DNA of 64,000 bases from Microvirga terrae. Lineage in GTDB: Bacteria; Pseudomonadota; Alphaproteobacteria; Rhizobiales; Beijerinckiaceae. A program made the position numbers and the translations under genes. The notes beneath the pieces were generated by a model that saw only the letters and a list, made by a program, of their open reading frames with translations, was not told the origin of the DNA and made no database searches. The stretch's first letter is position 1. Each line of letters opens with the position of its first letter. The stretch is taken from the NCBI RefSeq assembly GCF_013307435.2, contig NZ_CP102845.1, forward strand, positions 2,427,001 through 2,491,000, written 5' to 3'. Shown here piece by piece: positions 8,274 to 16,451 of this stretch.

Positions 8274-9160
8274 TCCGCTTTAACAAAGGCGGCAATCTCC
8301 GCATGAGTGGCAATCCACACATCCGACCGCTGGGTGATTTCCTCCAGGAGCTTCTCAAGGATCCAGATGCGCGAACGGTATCCCGTCACGTGCGGATGCA
8401 TGGTCAAAAGGAAGAGGCCGCCCTCCTCATAGGCGCGGTCGAATTCGCGGAAGAAGATGTCGTAGACAGCCGTCGGCGGGGTATGCGGGCGCAGGCCGTT
8501 GAAGCGATGCATGTTGAAATATACCGCATCGTCGCGAATCCACTCGACGGGAAGCTCCACGATGCCCGTAGGCTCGCTGTTTTCCAGCAACTCATAAGGG
8601 TCGTCGTCGGCCATCAAGGACGAGTCGTAGAGAAGACCGAGCTCCCGTTCGATTTGCAGGGTGCTTGGGCTGAAGTCCCAGGAGGGTGTGCGTAAGCCTA
8701 CAGGTCGGACTCCGGTAATCCGCTCCAGGGTATCAGCCGCGCGGAACATGAGATCACGTTCAATCTCATAGGGAAGTTGACTGTTTAATTCGTGGATCCA
8801 GCCATGAATGCCGATTTCATGACCTTCTGCGACGACCCGCCGTTGCTCATCCTCGTAGAGAAGGGCGGCCACGGCCGGGACGAAGAACGTCGCCTTGGCG
8901 TCGAACCGGGCAAGCGCGCTGAGAATTCGCGGAACACCCTGGCGATTGCCGTACTGCCCCTGCGACATGCGGCCCACGGATCTGCCTCCGTCCCGCAACT
9001 CGTTCGTTTCGTGATCGGAATCGAAAGACAGGGCGACAGCGCAGCGGGCTCCATTCTTCCATTTCGCCGGTTTCATGGGCCGTCCAGCGCGCACGTGCTC
9101 GACCTTACTCCGCCAGGTCTGCTCGTCCCAAGCCCAGGGTTGGCCGCCGATATCATCCAT
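8264..9160 (-). CDS. Polysaccharide-deacetylase-family hydrolase (NodB fold, PuuE-like)
   Basis: A 298-residue NodB-homology protein. Asp47 and Asp49 in SFDSDHE match the first NodB motif, and H119-x3-H123 in HGWIHE matches the second. TFFVP (91-95) and RTPSWDFS are further family marks, and a late HPH fits the last motif. The lack of a signal peptide and the HGW form resemble cytoplasmic members such as PuuE-type allantoinase and peptidoglycan-deacetylase-like proteins acting on small amides, rather than secreted chitin deacetylases. It lies between an SDR gene (49-base gap upstream) and the P1 peptidase gene (ten-base overlap). The substrate is probably a small amide or N-acyl compound; this is inferred from context only. 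Confidence 0.87.
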   Translation of the reverse strand: MDDIGGQPWAWDEQTWRSKVEHVRAGRPMKPAKWKNGARCAVALSFDSDHETNELRDGGRSVGRMSQGQYGNRQGVPRILSALARFDAKATFFVPAVAALLYEDEQRRVVAEGHEIGIHGWIHELNSQLPYEIERDLMFRAADTLERITGVRPVGLRTPSWDFSPSTLQIERELGLLYDSSLMADDDPYELLENSEPTGIVELPVEWIRDDAVYFNMHRFNGLRPHTPPTAVYDIFFREFDRAYEEGGLFLLTMHPHVTGYRSRIWILEKLLEEITQRSDVWIATHAEIAAFVKAECP

Positions 9161-9209
9161 GATTCTTCCTCGATTTCGTTATTTGAAACCTGGTTATTCC
9201 GCCCGGGTC

Positions 9210-9965
9210 TCAGGAGCGCCCACCGTCCGCCGAGATGATCTGGCCGGATATCCAGGATGCAGCATCGGATGCCAGGAACATGACGGCATTGGCGATATCC
9301 TGAGGGTGACCAAGCCGGCGCGTGTGAATGCTCTCCACCAACCGAGACTGGCCCTCAGAGCCATAGCTCTCCCATTGGCGCTGGGTCGCCGGATTGGACA
9401 GCACTAAGCCCGGAGCGACACTGTTGACGGTAATTCCATGGGGACCAAGTTCGAAGCTGAGTTGCTTCGTCAAACCCACTAGAGCATGTTTCGACGCCGT
9501 GTAGGCCTGAATCCCGGTCAGGCTCGGGCGCAGGCCCGCTCCGGACGAGATATTGACGATGCGGCCGAACTTCTGGCGCTTCATGTGGGGAGCGACGGCC
9601 TGCGAGCACCAGAACGCGCCATGCACATTGGCCTCGAAGAGCACAAGCCACTCGTGCTCGCTCACCTCGTCGATCGGTTTCGCCACCTGGCCGCGGACCC
9701 CGCCCGCGCAATTGACCAGGATGTCGATGCCCCCCAGGCTCTCCGCCATCTCTTCGAACACGTGACCGACAGCGCCACGATCGGCCAAGTCGAGGGCGCG
9801 CGTTGCCACCGCGCCTGCTTCCGAAGCGATGCGCAATCCGGCCTCGTCCAGGTCGAGAGCCCAGACGTGGGCGCCTTCCGATGCGAGGCATTGCACGATG
9901 CTCCGTCCGATGCCCTGTGCGGCCCCAGTGACTGCGACCCGACGGCTAGTGAAATCCAGATTCAT
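9210..9965 (-). CDS. Short-chain dehydrogenase/reductase, FabG-like
   Basis: A 251-residue classical SDR. It begins with MNLDFTSRRVAVTG and the cofactor motif TGAAQGIGRS, has NCAGG in the fourth strand, ISSGAG carrying the catalytic Ser, and YTASK carrying Tyr and Lys. The end DGGRS resembles FabG-type reductases and sugar or amino-alcohol dehydrogenases. The ATG overlaps the end of the ketopantoate-reductase-like gene by four bases, so translation is coupled. Together the two NAD(P)-dependent enzymes could oxidise or reduce the product of amide cleavage in this operon. The precise substrate is unknown. Confidence 0.9.
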   Translation of the reverse strand: MNLDFTSRRVAVTGAAQGIGRSIVQCLASEGAHVWALDLDEAGLRIASEAGAVATRALDLADRGAVGHVFEEMAESLGGIDILVNCAGGVRGQVAKPIDEVSEHEWLVLFEANVHGAFWCSQAVAPHMKRQKFGRIVNISSGAGLRPSLTGIQAYTASKHALVGLTKQLSFELGPHGITVNSVAPGLVLSNPATQRQWESYGSEGQSRLVESIHTRRLGHPQDIANAVMFLASDAASWISGQIISADGGRS

Positions 9966-10978
9966 AACTTCAGCATTTCGTCCAGAGTGGACCAGGATTG
10001 TTCTCGCCGCACATCCTCGATGTGATGGATCAGTTCGACGAGCCTGCTGATGGCAGGGGTCGCGATCCCGGCTTCGTGGCCGAGGGTTGCGATGATGGCG
10101 ATCTGGGCGTCCACCTCGGTCTTGCGCTTGCGCACGGCGAGATCGCGCCAGATACCGGAATGGGTCTTGGCCGTATGCCGGTTGAACTCCGCCATGTCGG
10201 CGACCGAGCGGCGGGCAGCATCTTCATCAGCCCCCGGCATGAAGGCATCCGGGTTGAACCCGTTGAAGCCCAAAGGCTTAACGCCGCGCGCCTTCGCCAC
10301 CGCCATCACCTCCTGACCGAGTCGACGGTAGACTGGAAAGTGACGCTCAGAGGCAAGGTTCTCCGACATCGAGGCGTTGGTCAGGGCCGTCGCAAAGAGC
10401 AGGGAGCCGTAGCCCAGCTTGCCCCACAGATAGCCCCAGATGTTGTCGGTGAGCACGGCCTTCGGCTCGAAGATCGACAGCAGACGATGGTATTCGCGCA
10501 CGGCGTCGCTGGTCTGGCCGTCGAGCCCGCCGACCGCGACGGCTGCCCGATTACCAAAAAGAATACGTCCCGGCTCCAGCCAGTCCGCGCCGAAATTGAC
10601 GAAACAGCCGATGGTCCGTTCGGCGCCGATCTCCTCGGCGATGATGATTTCGTTCAATCCGTTCTGCGCAGAGAGAACGGTGCCGCTCTCCGCAAGATAG
10701 GGCTTCAGCGAGCGGACGGCATCGCGTGTATGATGAGCCTTGACTGCCAGGATGATGCGGCTGAACTGACCTTCGACGTCGCTGGGCCTTGCGGCTTTGA
10801 CCGATTGTCGAAACGTTTCGACGGGGCCCTCGATGAGTAGTCCGTCCGTGTTCATGGCCTCCACATGCGGCTCGACGATATCCACGAGCAGCACGTCCTC
10901 GCCAGCGCGGGAGAGGTATGCCCCGAGCGTACCGCCAATGGCGCCGGCGCCCCAGATAAGAATGGTGTTCCGGTTCAT
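9962..10978 (-). CDS. Ketopantoate reductase (PanE/ApbA) family oxidoreductase
   Basis: A 338-residue NADPH-dependent 2-oxo-acid reductase-like protein. The N-terminal Rossmann motif is WGAGAIGGTLGAYL (about 9-22). LAVKAHHTRDA contains the conserved lysine of the family, and the C-terminal helical domain is present with KLGYGSLLFATALT. It is longer than typical PanE (about 300 residues), as paralogs in catabolic clusters often are. Its start directly abuts the stop of the creatininase-like gene, and its end overlaps the next SDR gene by four bases. A role in making pantothenate is unlikely in this setting; it more likely reduces a keto acid from the operon's pathway. That assignment is inference. 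Confidence 0.87.
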   Translation of the reverse strand: MNRNTILIWGAGAIGGTLGAYLSRAGEDVLLVDIVEPHVEAMNTDGLLIEGPVETFRQSVKAARPSDVEGQFSRIILAVKAHHTRDAVRSLKPYLAESGTVLSAQNGLNEIIIAEEIGAERTIGCFVNFGADWLEPGRILFGNRAAVAVGGLDGQTSDAVREYHRLLSIFEPKAVLTDNIWGYLWGKLGYGSLLFATALTNASMSENLASERHFPVYRRLGQEVMAVAKARGVKPLGFNGFNPDAFMPGADEDAARRSVADMAEFNRHTAKTHSGIWRDLAVRKRKTEVDAQIAIIATLGHEAGIATPAISRLVELIHHIEDVRREQSWSTLDEMLKL

Positions 10979-11674
10979 CTACCAAGTCTCGATAAGTGCG
11001 CGGGTTTCCTCGATCGCCACAGCCCAGATGGCGTTCATGTCGTCGTCCGATCGCTGGAAGTAACCGCCGAAGTTTCCGTCCTGCAGGATCTCGCGGACTC
11101 CTTGCGGACCGAACGTCCGCATCCGCTCAAGATCGACCATCGGCTTTTGATGCGCCGGCTGCTCGACACCGTCCAGACGTGTCCAGGGGAAGTTCTCCAT
11201 CCAGGAGGCATGGGAAGCTATCGGATCGATCTGCTTCACTTTCTCGAACGTGCGGGGTGCATTCCACCAGTTGTGGAACTTCACCCGACACTCCCGGTTC
11301 TCGCCCATCCATTCGATGGCAGCCGTTTGGCCAGGCGCGTTCCCGCCATGACCATTGACGAAGAGAATGCGCCGGAAGCCCGTGCGCTTCAGCGAATCGA
11401 GGATGTCGGTGATAATGCGAAGATAGGTTTCTGCCCTCAGTGAAACGGTCCCAGGATAGGCCATGAAGTATGGCGTGATACCATAGGCCTGGACGGGGAA
11501 CACCGGAACACCTGTCGGTTCCGCGGCTTCCAGAGCCACGCGCTCCGCCAGAATGCTGTCGACGGACAGGCTCAGATAGGCATGCTGCTCCGTGCAGCCG
11601 AGGGGAACGACCGCGCGATCATCCGTCTTCAGGTATTCTTCGACCTGAAGCCAGTTCATCTCACTGATTTTCAT
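10979..11674 (-). CDS. Creatininase-family amidohydrolase
   Basis: A 231-residue metal-dependent hydrolase. Family ligands are visible: Glu29 and His31 in GCTEQH, Asp39, His109 in VNGHGGN, and Glu160 in HASWME. Creatininase-family enzymes open cyclic amides or hydrolyse formamides (creatinine, mycofactocin peptide precursors, the FAPy deformylase of riboflavin and F420 synthesis). I chose the ATG at 11674, which begins MKISEMNW and gives normal length; the open frame upstream is the antisense of nothing but shares bases with the regulator gene. It overlaps the GntR gene by 14 bases, so regulator and enzyme are cotranscribed. It is the first enzyme of the operon and may start the pathway. Confidence 0.88.
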   Translation of the reverse strand: MKISEMNWLQVEEYLKTDDRAVVPLGCTEQHAYLSLSVDSILAERVALEAAEPTGVPVFPVQAYGITPYFMAYPGTVSLRAETYLRIITDILDSLKRTGFRRILFVNGHGGNAPGQTAAIEWMGENRECRVKFHNWWNAPRTFEKVKQIDPIASHASWMENFPWTRLDGVEQPAHQKPMVDLERMRTFGPQGVREILQDGNFGGYFQRSDDDMNAIWAVAIEETRALIETW

Positions 11675-12746
11675 GAAAGGTTTCCTCTTGCGAAACGATC
11701 GACGAGCGCAACCGCTCGATTGCGGGAAGCAGGGTCGCACGGATGGCGTGGGGGTCCGGCACGTAGCGGAACTCCATGGCCCGACGATCCGGCGGCAACA
11801 CTTGCCTGACGGCCACTTCCGCCCCGCTGGCATAGATCGCCACATCGACCTGAGACAGGAACGTTTCCAGATCGGGTGCCGTGATCAGACGCACATCCAC
11901 ATCGGAAACGTGAGGCGCGAAGCGCAGGACGCCCGGTTTCATCAGCGCAGTGAACTCAGGGAAGATCGACACGATACCGACGCGCGCCATAGGGTCGATC
12001 ATGGCCAGCTGTGCGCGCGTCTCTTCGGCCGGGATAAAGCTCAAGCCGACAACTGGAACGCCTTTCGGAACGAGATGCTCGACCTCGCCGCGCCGATGGG
12101 CGAGCGTCACGCAAATATCGCAGGGAGAGGGGAAGGACTCACCCGTGTGCAGTGCATCGACCGTCGTCACCGCGATCGTATCGCCTGGACCAAGATAGTC
12201 CTGGATGCAGTTGGCGTATTGCTGTGTCGTCTCGACGAAGTTGCCCACCATGACGAGGCGCAATGCCCTGGAAGGCGTTGGACCTCGCGCGGCGCGGGCG
12301 TTGACTAGCGACGAAACGACGGAGGGAGCCAGACCGAGTTGCTCCGCCTCGTGGAAGAGGCCCTCGATCCGGCGCTGAATCTTCCGGACTGCACTCGACC
12401 GGAGGCCGTCGCTATTGTGTCCGTCGCCTACATAGGTGCCTGCCCCAGGCTTCGCCTCAATGAGCCCCGCCTCGCGTAGCTCGCGGTAAACCGTCGCCAC
12501 GGTCATATGTGCGATCCCGGCCCGCTCCGCCAACTCCCGGACCGAAGGCAATCGCTGTCCCGTAGGAAGTTCGCCGAGAGCAATGCCGAACTCAATCAGC
12601 CCACGTAGCTGAATGCCGAGCGGCACGGGCAGGGTACGGTCGAGGGCTCCCGCGAGGTCGGCAAGGATCCGCTCATCAGGTGTGCGTTCCGTGTCGCTAT
12701 AACGGATGCTCTCACAAGCGTCAGATGTTGCTTGAGGTTTGGGCAA
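11661..12746 (-). CDS. GntR-family transcriptional regulator with an uncommon effector domain
   Basis: A 361-residue regulator. Residues about 40-115 form the winged helix of the GntR family: LIEFGIALGELPTGQRLPSV, then RELAERAGIAHMTVATVYRELREAGLI and GAGTYV. The C-terminal 220 residues do not look like the FCD, UTRA or aminotransferase (MocR) sensor domains. They alternate strands and helices (LRLVMVGNF, DTIAVTT, VPVVGLSF, ARVGIVSIFPE, DVAIYASGAE) as in a two-lobed small-molecule or periplasmic-binding-like fold. The gene is the first of a minus-strand operon and faces a divergent dipeptide importer across 96 bases containing a near-perfect palindrome. It most likely represses both units until the amide substrate or a breakdown product is bound. 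Confidence 0.85.
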   Translation of the reverse strand: MPKPQATSDACESIRYSDTERTPDERILADLAGALDRTLPVPLGIQLRGLIEFGIALGELPTGQRLPSVRELAERAGIAHMTVATVYRELREAGLIEAKPGAGTYVGDGHNSDGLRSSAVRKIQRRIEGLFHEAEQLGLAPSVVSSLVNARAARGPTPSRALRLVMVGNFVETTQQYANCIQDYLGPGDTIAVTTVDALHTGESFPSPCDICVTLAHRRGEVEHLVPKGVPVVGLSFIPAEETRAQLAMIDPMARVGIVSIFPEFTALMKPGVLRFAPHVSDVDVRLITAPDLETFLSQVDVAIYASGAEVAVRQVLPPDRRAMEFRYVPDPHAIRATLLPAIERLRSSIVSQEETFHENQ

Positions 12747-12753
12747 GGCGCTG

Positions 12754-12783
12754 TTGACTTTTCTTAATCGAGTGACCTACCGT
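12754..12783 (+). promoter_or_regulatory. Possible promoter for the peptide importer
   Basis: TTGACT at 12754-12759 followed after 18 bases by TACCGT at 12778-12783 is a weak sigma-70-like pair pointing toward the binding-protein gene. The -10 box is poor (three of six consensus bases). The predicted start of transcription would fall inside the adjacent palindrome, which would suit repression. Confidence 0.3.
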
Positions 12784-12798
12784 TCTAATCGATAAGAA
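12783..12798. promoter_or_regulatory. Candidate GntR operator palindrome
   Basis: TTCTAATCGATAAGAA is a 16-base inverted repeat with one mismatched pair (14 of 16 bases symmetric), centred in the 96-base gap between the divergent GntR regulator and the importer. A partial copy, TTCTTAATCGA, starts at 12761. Position and symmetry fit a dimeric GntR operator controlling both directions; binding has not been shown. Confidence 0.5.
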
Positions 12799-12842
12799 CA
12801 CCTTGGACGAAAAGCCAGGGTCTTAGCAAGAGGGGAAGTGAA

Positions 12843-14423
12843 GTGAAACAAAACTTCAAGCTTGGTGGATCGCTCGTTGCCGCTCTCGTCCTCGGGACCG
12901 TTCTTTGCGGCTCGGTTTCCGCTCAAACGCTGACCATGGGCCTGCGGGCTGGGCCGGACTCGATCGACCCGCATTGGTCGACTCTCGGCAGTCAGGCAGA
13001 AGCGCTGCGCCATATCTTCGATACGCTCGTCATGTCGGACGAGAACTTGGGTCTGAAACCCGGTCTGGCGACGTCGTGGAAGCCGATTGACGACACGACC
13101 TGGGAGTTCAAGATCCGCGAAGGCGTGAAATTCCATGATGGATCGGAGCTAACCGCTGAGGACGTGAAGTTCTCAATTGATCGCATTCCGGTCGTCACCG
13201 GCCCCATGAGCATGACGATCTACACGAAGCAGGTTGCGGAGGCGAAAGTCGCCGACAAGTATACCTTGCACGTGAAGACCAAAGCTCCGGCGCCGACCCT
13301 GCCGAACGATTTCATACGCCTCTTCGTGGTATCGAAGAATGTCGGGATGGAGGCTCGCAACGAGCAGTTCAATTCGGGCAAGGCCGCCATCGGGACAGGT
13401 CCCTACAAGTTCGTCTCATGGGAGCCGAAGGGCGATCTCGTCCTGGAGCGCTTCGACGGCTACTGGGGCGAGAAGCAGCCCTGGCAGAAGGTTGTTCGCA
13501 AGGAAATCCCAAGCGATCCTGCCCGCATGGCTGCCCTGAAGTCGGGTCAGGTCGACTTAGTGAACTACGTGCCGGCCACCGATTATGCTGCGATGCAAAA
13601 GGACAAGTCCGTCGATACGTTCGTGGCCGATTCAGTCTATTTCCTGAATCTCACGCCGAATGTGAAAGAGACGCTGCCGAGGAAGGTGAAGGTCGACGGT
13701 AAGGAGATCGATGCAAACCCGTTGCGCGATCCCAAGGTGCGTGAGGCCATGGACCTTGCAATCGACCGCAAGACTTTGGTTCGCGTCGTGCTGGAAGGCC
13801 TGGGGCGCCCGGCCAACCAGTTGATGCCCGCCAGCTTCTTCGGCGGCAACAAGAATCTGCCGGAGCGTCCTTACGATCTGGCAAAGGCCAAGCAGCTTCT
13901 TGCCGATGCCGGCTATCCGAAAGGCTTCGAGATCGATTTCCACTGCACCAACAATCGTCTCCCGGGCGACGGCGCGGTGTGCGAGGCGCTCTCGCAGATG
14001 TGGGCCCGCGCCGGCCTGAAGGTGAATGCCAATGCGCTCAATGGAACCGTGTTCTTCCCGGCGCAACAAAAGGGCGAATTCTCCCTATGGATGAGTGGCT
14101 GGGGCACGCTGACCGGCGAGGCGAGCTATACGTATGGATCGCTCGTTCATACGGCGGATCCCCAACTCGGCCTCGGCGCGTTCAACAAGCAGGGTTACTC
14201 CAATCCGGAGGTTGACAAGCTGCTGGAGGAGGGCGCGCGCACCATGGATGATCCGAAGCGCCGCGCACTTTTCGAGAAGGTGACGGAAGTTTCCATGAAC
14301 GATCGCGCGTTGATCCCGACAGTTCAGATCCAGACTGTCTGGGCCGCCAAGAAGGGCATGCTCGCCATTCCTCCGCGCGTCGACCAGGAGACCCTGGCCT
14401 ATGAGATCAAGCCGAAGAGCTGA
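12843..14423 (+). CDS. ABC transporter substrate-binding protein, dipeptide/oligopeptide type (SBP family 5)
   Basis: A 526-residue periplasmic binding protein. Residues 1-28 are a Sec signal peptide ending SVSAQ. The family-5 pattern follows: LKPGLATSWKPIDDTTWEFKIREGVKFHDG near the N-terminus, an RFDGYWG segment, and a long two-lobed body. It captures peptides, opines or related amides for the two permeases and two ATPases downstream. It begins the plus-strand arm of the divergent locus. A GC-rich hairpin lies right after its stop and before the permease, a common way of making more binding protein than membrane subunits. Substrate specificity is not readable, but the linked hydrolases suggest peptides with unusual amide bonds. 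Confidence 0.93.
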   Translation: MKQNFKLGGSLVAALVLGTVLCGSVSAQTLTMGLRAGPDSIDPHWSTLGSQAEALRHIFDTLVMSDENLGLKPGLATSWKPIDDTTWEFKIREGVKFHDGSELTAEDVKFSIDRIPVVTGPMSMTIYTKQVAEAKVADKYTLHVKTKAPAPTLPNDFIRLFVVSKNVGMEARNEQFNSGKAAIGTGPYKFVSWEPKGDLVLERFDGYWGEKQPWQKVVRKEIPSDPARMAALKSGQVDLVNYVPATDYAAMQKDKSVDTFVADSVYFLNLTPNVKETLPRKVKVDGKEIDANPLRDPKVREAMDLAIDRKTLVRVVLEGLGRPANQLMPASFFGGNKNLPERPYDLAKAKQLLADAGYPKGFEIDFHCTNNRLPGDGAVCEALSQMWARAGLKVNANALNGTVFFPAQQKGEFSLWMSGWGTLTGEASYTYGSLVHTADPQLGLGAFNKQGYSNPEVDKLLEEGARTMDDPKRRALFEKVTEVSMNDRALIPTVQIQTVWAAKKGMLAIPPRVDQETLAYEIKPKS

Positions 14424-14434
14424 TCGCATCCACA

Positions 14435-14458
14435 GGCGGTCGGCATCAGCCGGCCGCC
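14435..14458 (+). terminator. 3' hairpin between binding-protein and permease genes
   Basis: GGCGG and CGGC pair with GCCG and CCGCC around an ATCA loop, giving a nine-pair GC-rich stem twelve bases after the stop. Only a short TTCT follows, so it is more likely a transcript-stabilising or partial-attenuation hairpin than a full terminator. Confidence 0.6.
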
Positions 14459-14568
14459 TTCTCCCGAGGTAACTCTAACCTCCTTGTATTTTAGATTGAT
14501 GCTCACCCCGGAGCATTGAGCACCTCGTCCCTGACTTCACAACATCCTGGCACCATGCACGAGACAGC

Positions 14569-15543
14569 ATGATTGGTTTTCTTATTCAGCGGGTCCTTCA
14601 GGCGCTCATGGTCGTGATTGCCATGTCGATCATCGTGTTCCTGGGCGTCTATGCCATCGGCAACCCGATCGACGTCATGATCGATCCTGCATCCGACCAG
14701 GCGTTGCGTGAGGCCCTGATCCAGCGCTACGGCCTCGATCTGCCCCTGTACGAGCAATACTTCGTCTTCATGAGCAACATGTTGCATGGGGATCTGGGGG
14801 AATCGTTCATCTACCGGCTGCCCGTTCTGAACCTGATATGGTCGCGATTTCCGGCGACGCTGGAGCTTGCGCTGACCGCGATGCTGATCGCCACCTGTCT
14901 CGGCATTCCGCTGGGCTTATGGGCAGGCTACAAGCCGGAGTCGCTCTCCGCCAAGGCGATCATGGCATTCTCGGTCCTCGGTTTTAGCGTTCCGAGCTTC
15001 TGGGTCGGGCTTCTGCTGATCATGGCCTTTGCGGTCGAACTCGGTTGGTTTCCGTCGGGCGGGCGCGGCCCGACCACCCACGTGCTCGGCATGAACCTGT
15101 CGATCACCTCTTTGGAAGGTTGGAGTTACATCATCCTGCCAGCCTTCAATCTGGCGCTGTTCAAGCTGGGTCTCCTGATCCGACTGACACGGGCAGGCAC
15201 GGCCGAAGTGATGAGCTCCGACTACGTGCGCTTCGCCCGGGCCCAGGGATTGTCCGAGAGCAAGGTCGTCGGCCTTCACGTGCTCAAGAACATCTCGATC
15301 CCCATTGTGACCGTCTTCGGTCTGGAGCTTGGCTCCACACTTGCCTTCGCGGTGGTGACGGAAACGGTTTTCAACTGGCCTGGCATGGGCAAACTGATCA
15401 TCGATTCGATCACCGTGCTCGACCGTCCTGTCATGGTTGCATACCTCATTCTCGTCGTGTTCCTCTTCGTGATGATCAATCTCGTCGTCGATCTAGTCTA
15501 TGGCCAGCTAGACCCGCGCATTCGTGTAAAGGCGGCGTCATGA
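14569..15543 (+). CDS. ABC transporter permease, DppB type
   Basis: A 324-residue inner-membrane permease of the dipeptide/nickel family. It starts MIGFLIQRVLQALMVVIAMSI, a typical first helix, and has about six membrane segments. The cytoplasmic coupling loop is seen as DYVRFARAQGLSESKVVGLHVLKN, with the family EAA-like glycine. FNWPGMGKLIIDSI near the end is characteristic. It forms the pore together with the DppC-type partner, whose ATG overlaps this gene's TGA by four bases. Its start is 145 bases after the binding-protein gene, with a hairpin in between. Confidence 0.93.
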   Translation: MIGFLIQRVLQALMVVIAMSIIVFLGVYAIGNPIDVMIDPASDQALREALIQRYGLDLPLYEQYFVFMSNMLHGDLGESFIYRLPVLNLIWSRFPATLELALTAMLIATCLGIPLGLWAGYKPESLSAKAIMAFSVLGFSVPSFWVGLLLIMAFAVELGWFPSGGRGPTTHVLGMNLSITSLEGWSYIILPAFNLALFKLGLLIRLTRAGTAEVMSSDYVRFARAQGLSESKVVGLHVLKNISIPIVTVFGLELGSTLAFAVVTETVFNWPGMGKLIIDSITVLDRPVMVAYLILVVFLFVMINLVVDLVYGQLDPRIRVKAAS

Positions 15544-16451
15544 GCAGTTCTTCCGCTCTCCCGTTACCCGCCGAGACCGGCTGGAGCCGGATCTCCAACT
15601 TCTGGTCGGATTTCCGGCAAAGCCCGGTCGCCGTCGCGGCCTTGATCGTGGTCGTCGTCGTGGTTCTCATGGCTGTTCTTGCGCCGTTCGTGACGCCGCA
15701 GGATCCCTACAACCAGGAGGCCCTCGATCTCTTCGATGCTCGTCTCGAGCCCGGGGAAGTCGGGTCCGGCGGTTATGTCCACTGGCTTGGCACGGATGCC
15801 GCGGGCCGCGACATCTTTTCTGCGATCCTGTACGGGCTGCGCACGAGTTTGATCGTCGGTGTCATGGCCGGTACGTTGGCGCTCGTTCTCGGCACGACGG
15901 TCGGTCTCATTGCAGCCTATTACGGCGGCCGCATCGAGGCGCTCATCATGCGCGTTATCGACCTTCAGCTCTCGCTGCCGGCGATCCTGCTTGCACTGGT
16001 TCTCGTGGCAATGTTAGGGCAGGGGCTGATGCAGCTCGTCGCTGCACTGGTCGCCGCGCAGTATGCCTATTTCGCCCGCACGACTCACGGTGCGGCCAGC
16101 GCGGAGAGGCGCAAGGACTACATCGAGGCAGCGCTCTCGACCCCGCTGCCAGCCCGCCACGTCCTTTTCCGCCACCTCCTGCCCAATGCCTTGCCACCTC
16201 TAATCGTAGTCGCAACCGTCCAGGTGGCGAACTCCATCGCCCTCGAAGCGACGCTGTCCTTCCTGGGACTCGGGCTTCCCATCACGCAGCCGTCGTTGGG
16301 CTCGCTGATCTCCAACGGATTCCAGTTCCTGCTGTCGGGGCGCTACTGGATCTCGATTTATCCGGGAATTGCCCTCATGCTGACCGTCGTGGCGATCAAT
16401 CTGGTGGGCGATCAGGTCCGCAACGTTCTGAATCCGAGGCGCAGCCGATGA
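15540..16451 (+). CDS. ABC transporter permease, DppC type
   Basis: A 303-residue permease, second membrane subunit of the peptide importer. The N-terminal cytoplasmic stretch and first helix read WSDFRQSPVAVAALIVVVVVV, and the typical LGTDAAGRDIFSAILYG follows, a hallmark of DppC/OppC proteins. The coupling helix and SFLGLGLPITQPSLGSLI near the end also fit. The start at 15540 was chosen because its ATG overlaps the previous stop (ATGA) and gives normal length; an open frame runs further upstream but is unrelated sequence. The end overlaps the ATPase start by four bases. Confidence 0.93.
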   Translation: MSSSSALPLPAETGWSRISNFWSDFRQSPVAVAALIVVVVVVLMAVLAPFVTPQDPYNQEALDLFDARLEPGEVGSGGYVHWLGTDAAGRDIFSAILYGLRTSLIVGVMAGTLALVLGTTVGLIAAYYGGRIEALIMRVIDLQLSLPAILLALVLVAMLGQGLMQLVAALVAAQYAYFARTTHGAASAERRKDYIEAALSTPLPARHVLFRHLLPNALPPLIVVATVQVANSIALEATLSFLGLGLPITQPSLGSLISNGFQFLLSGRYWISIYPGIALMLTVVAINLVGDQVRNVLNPRRSR

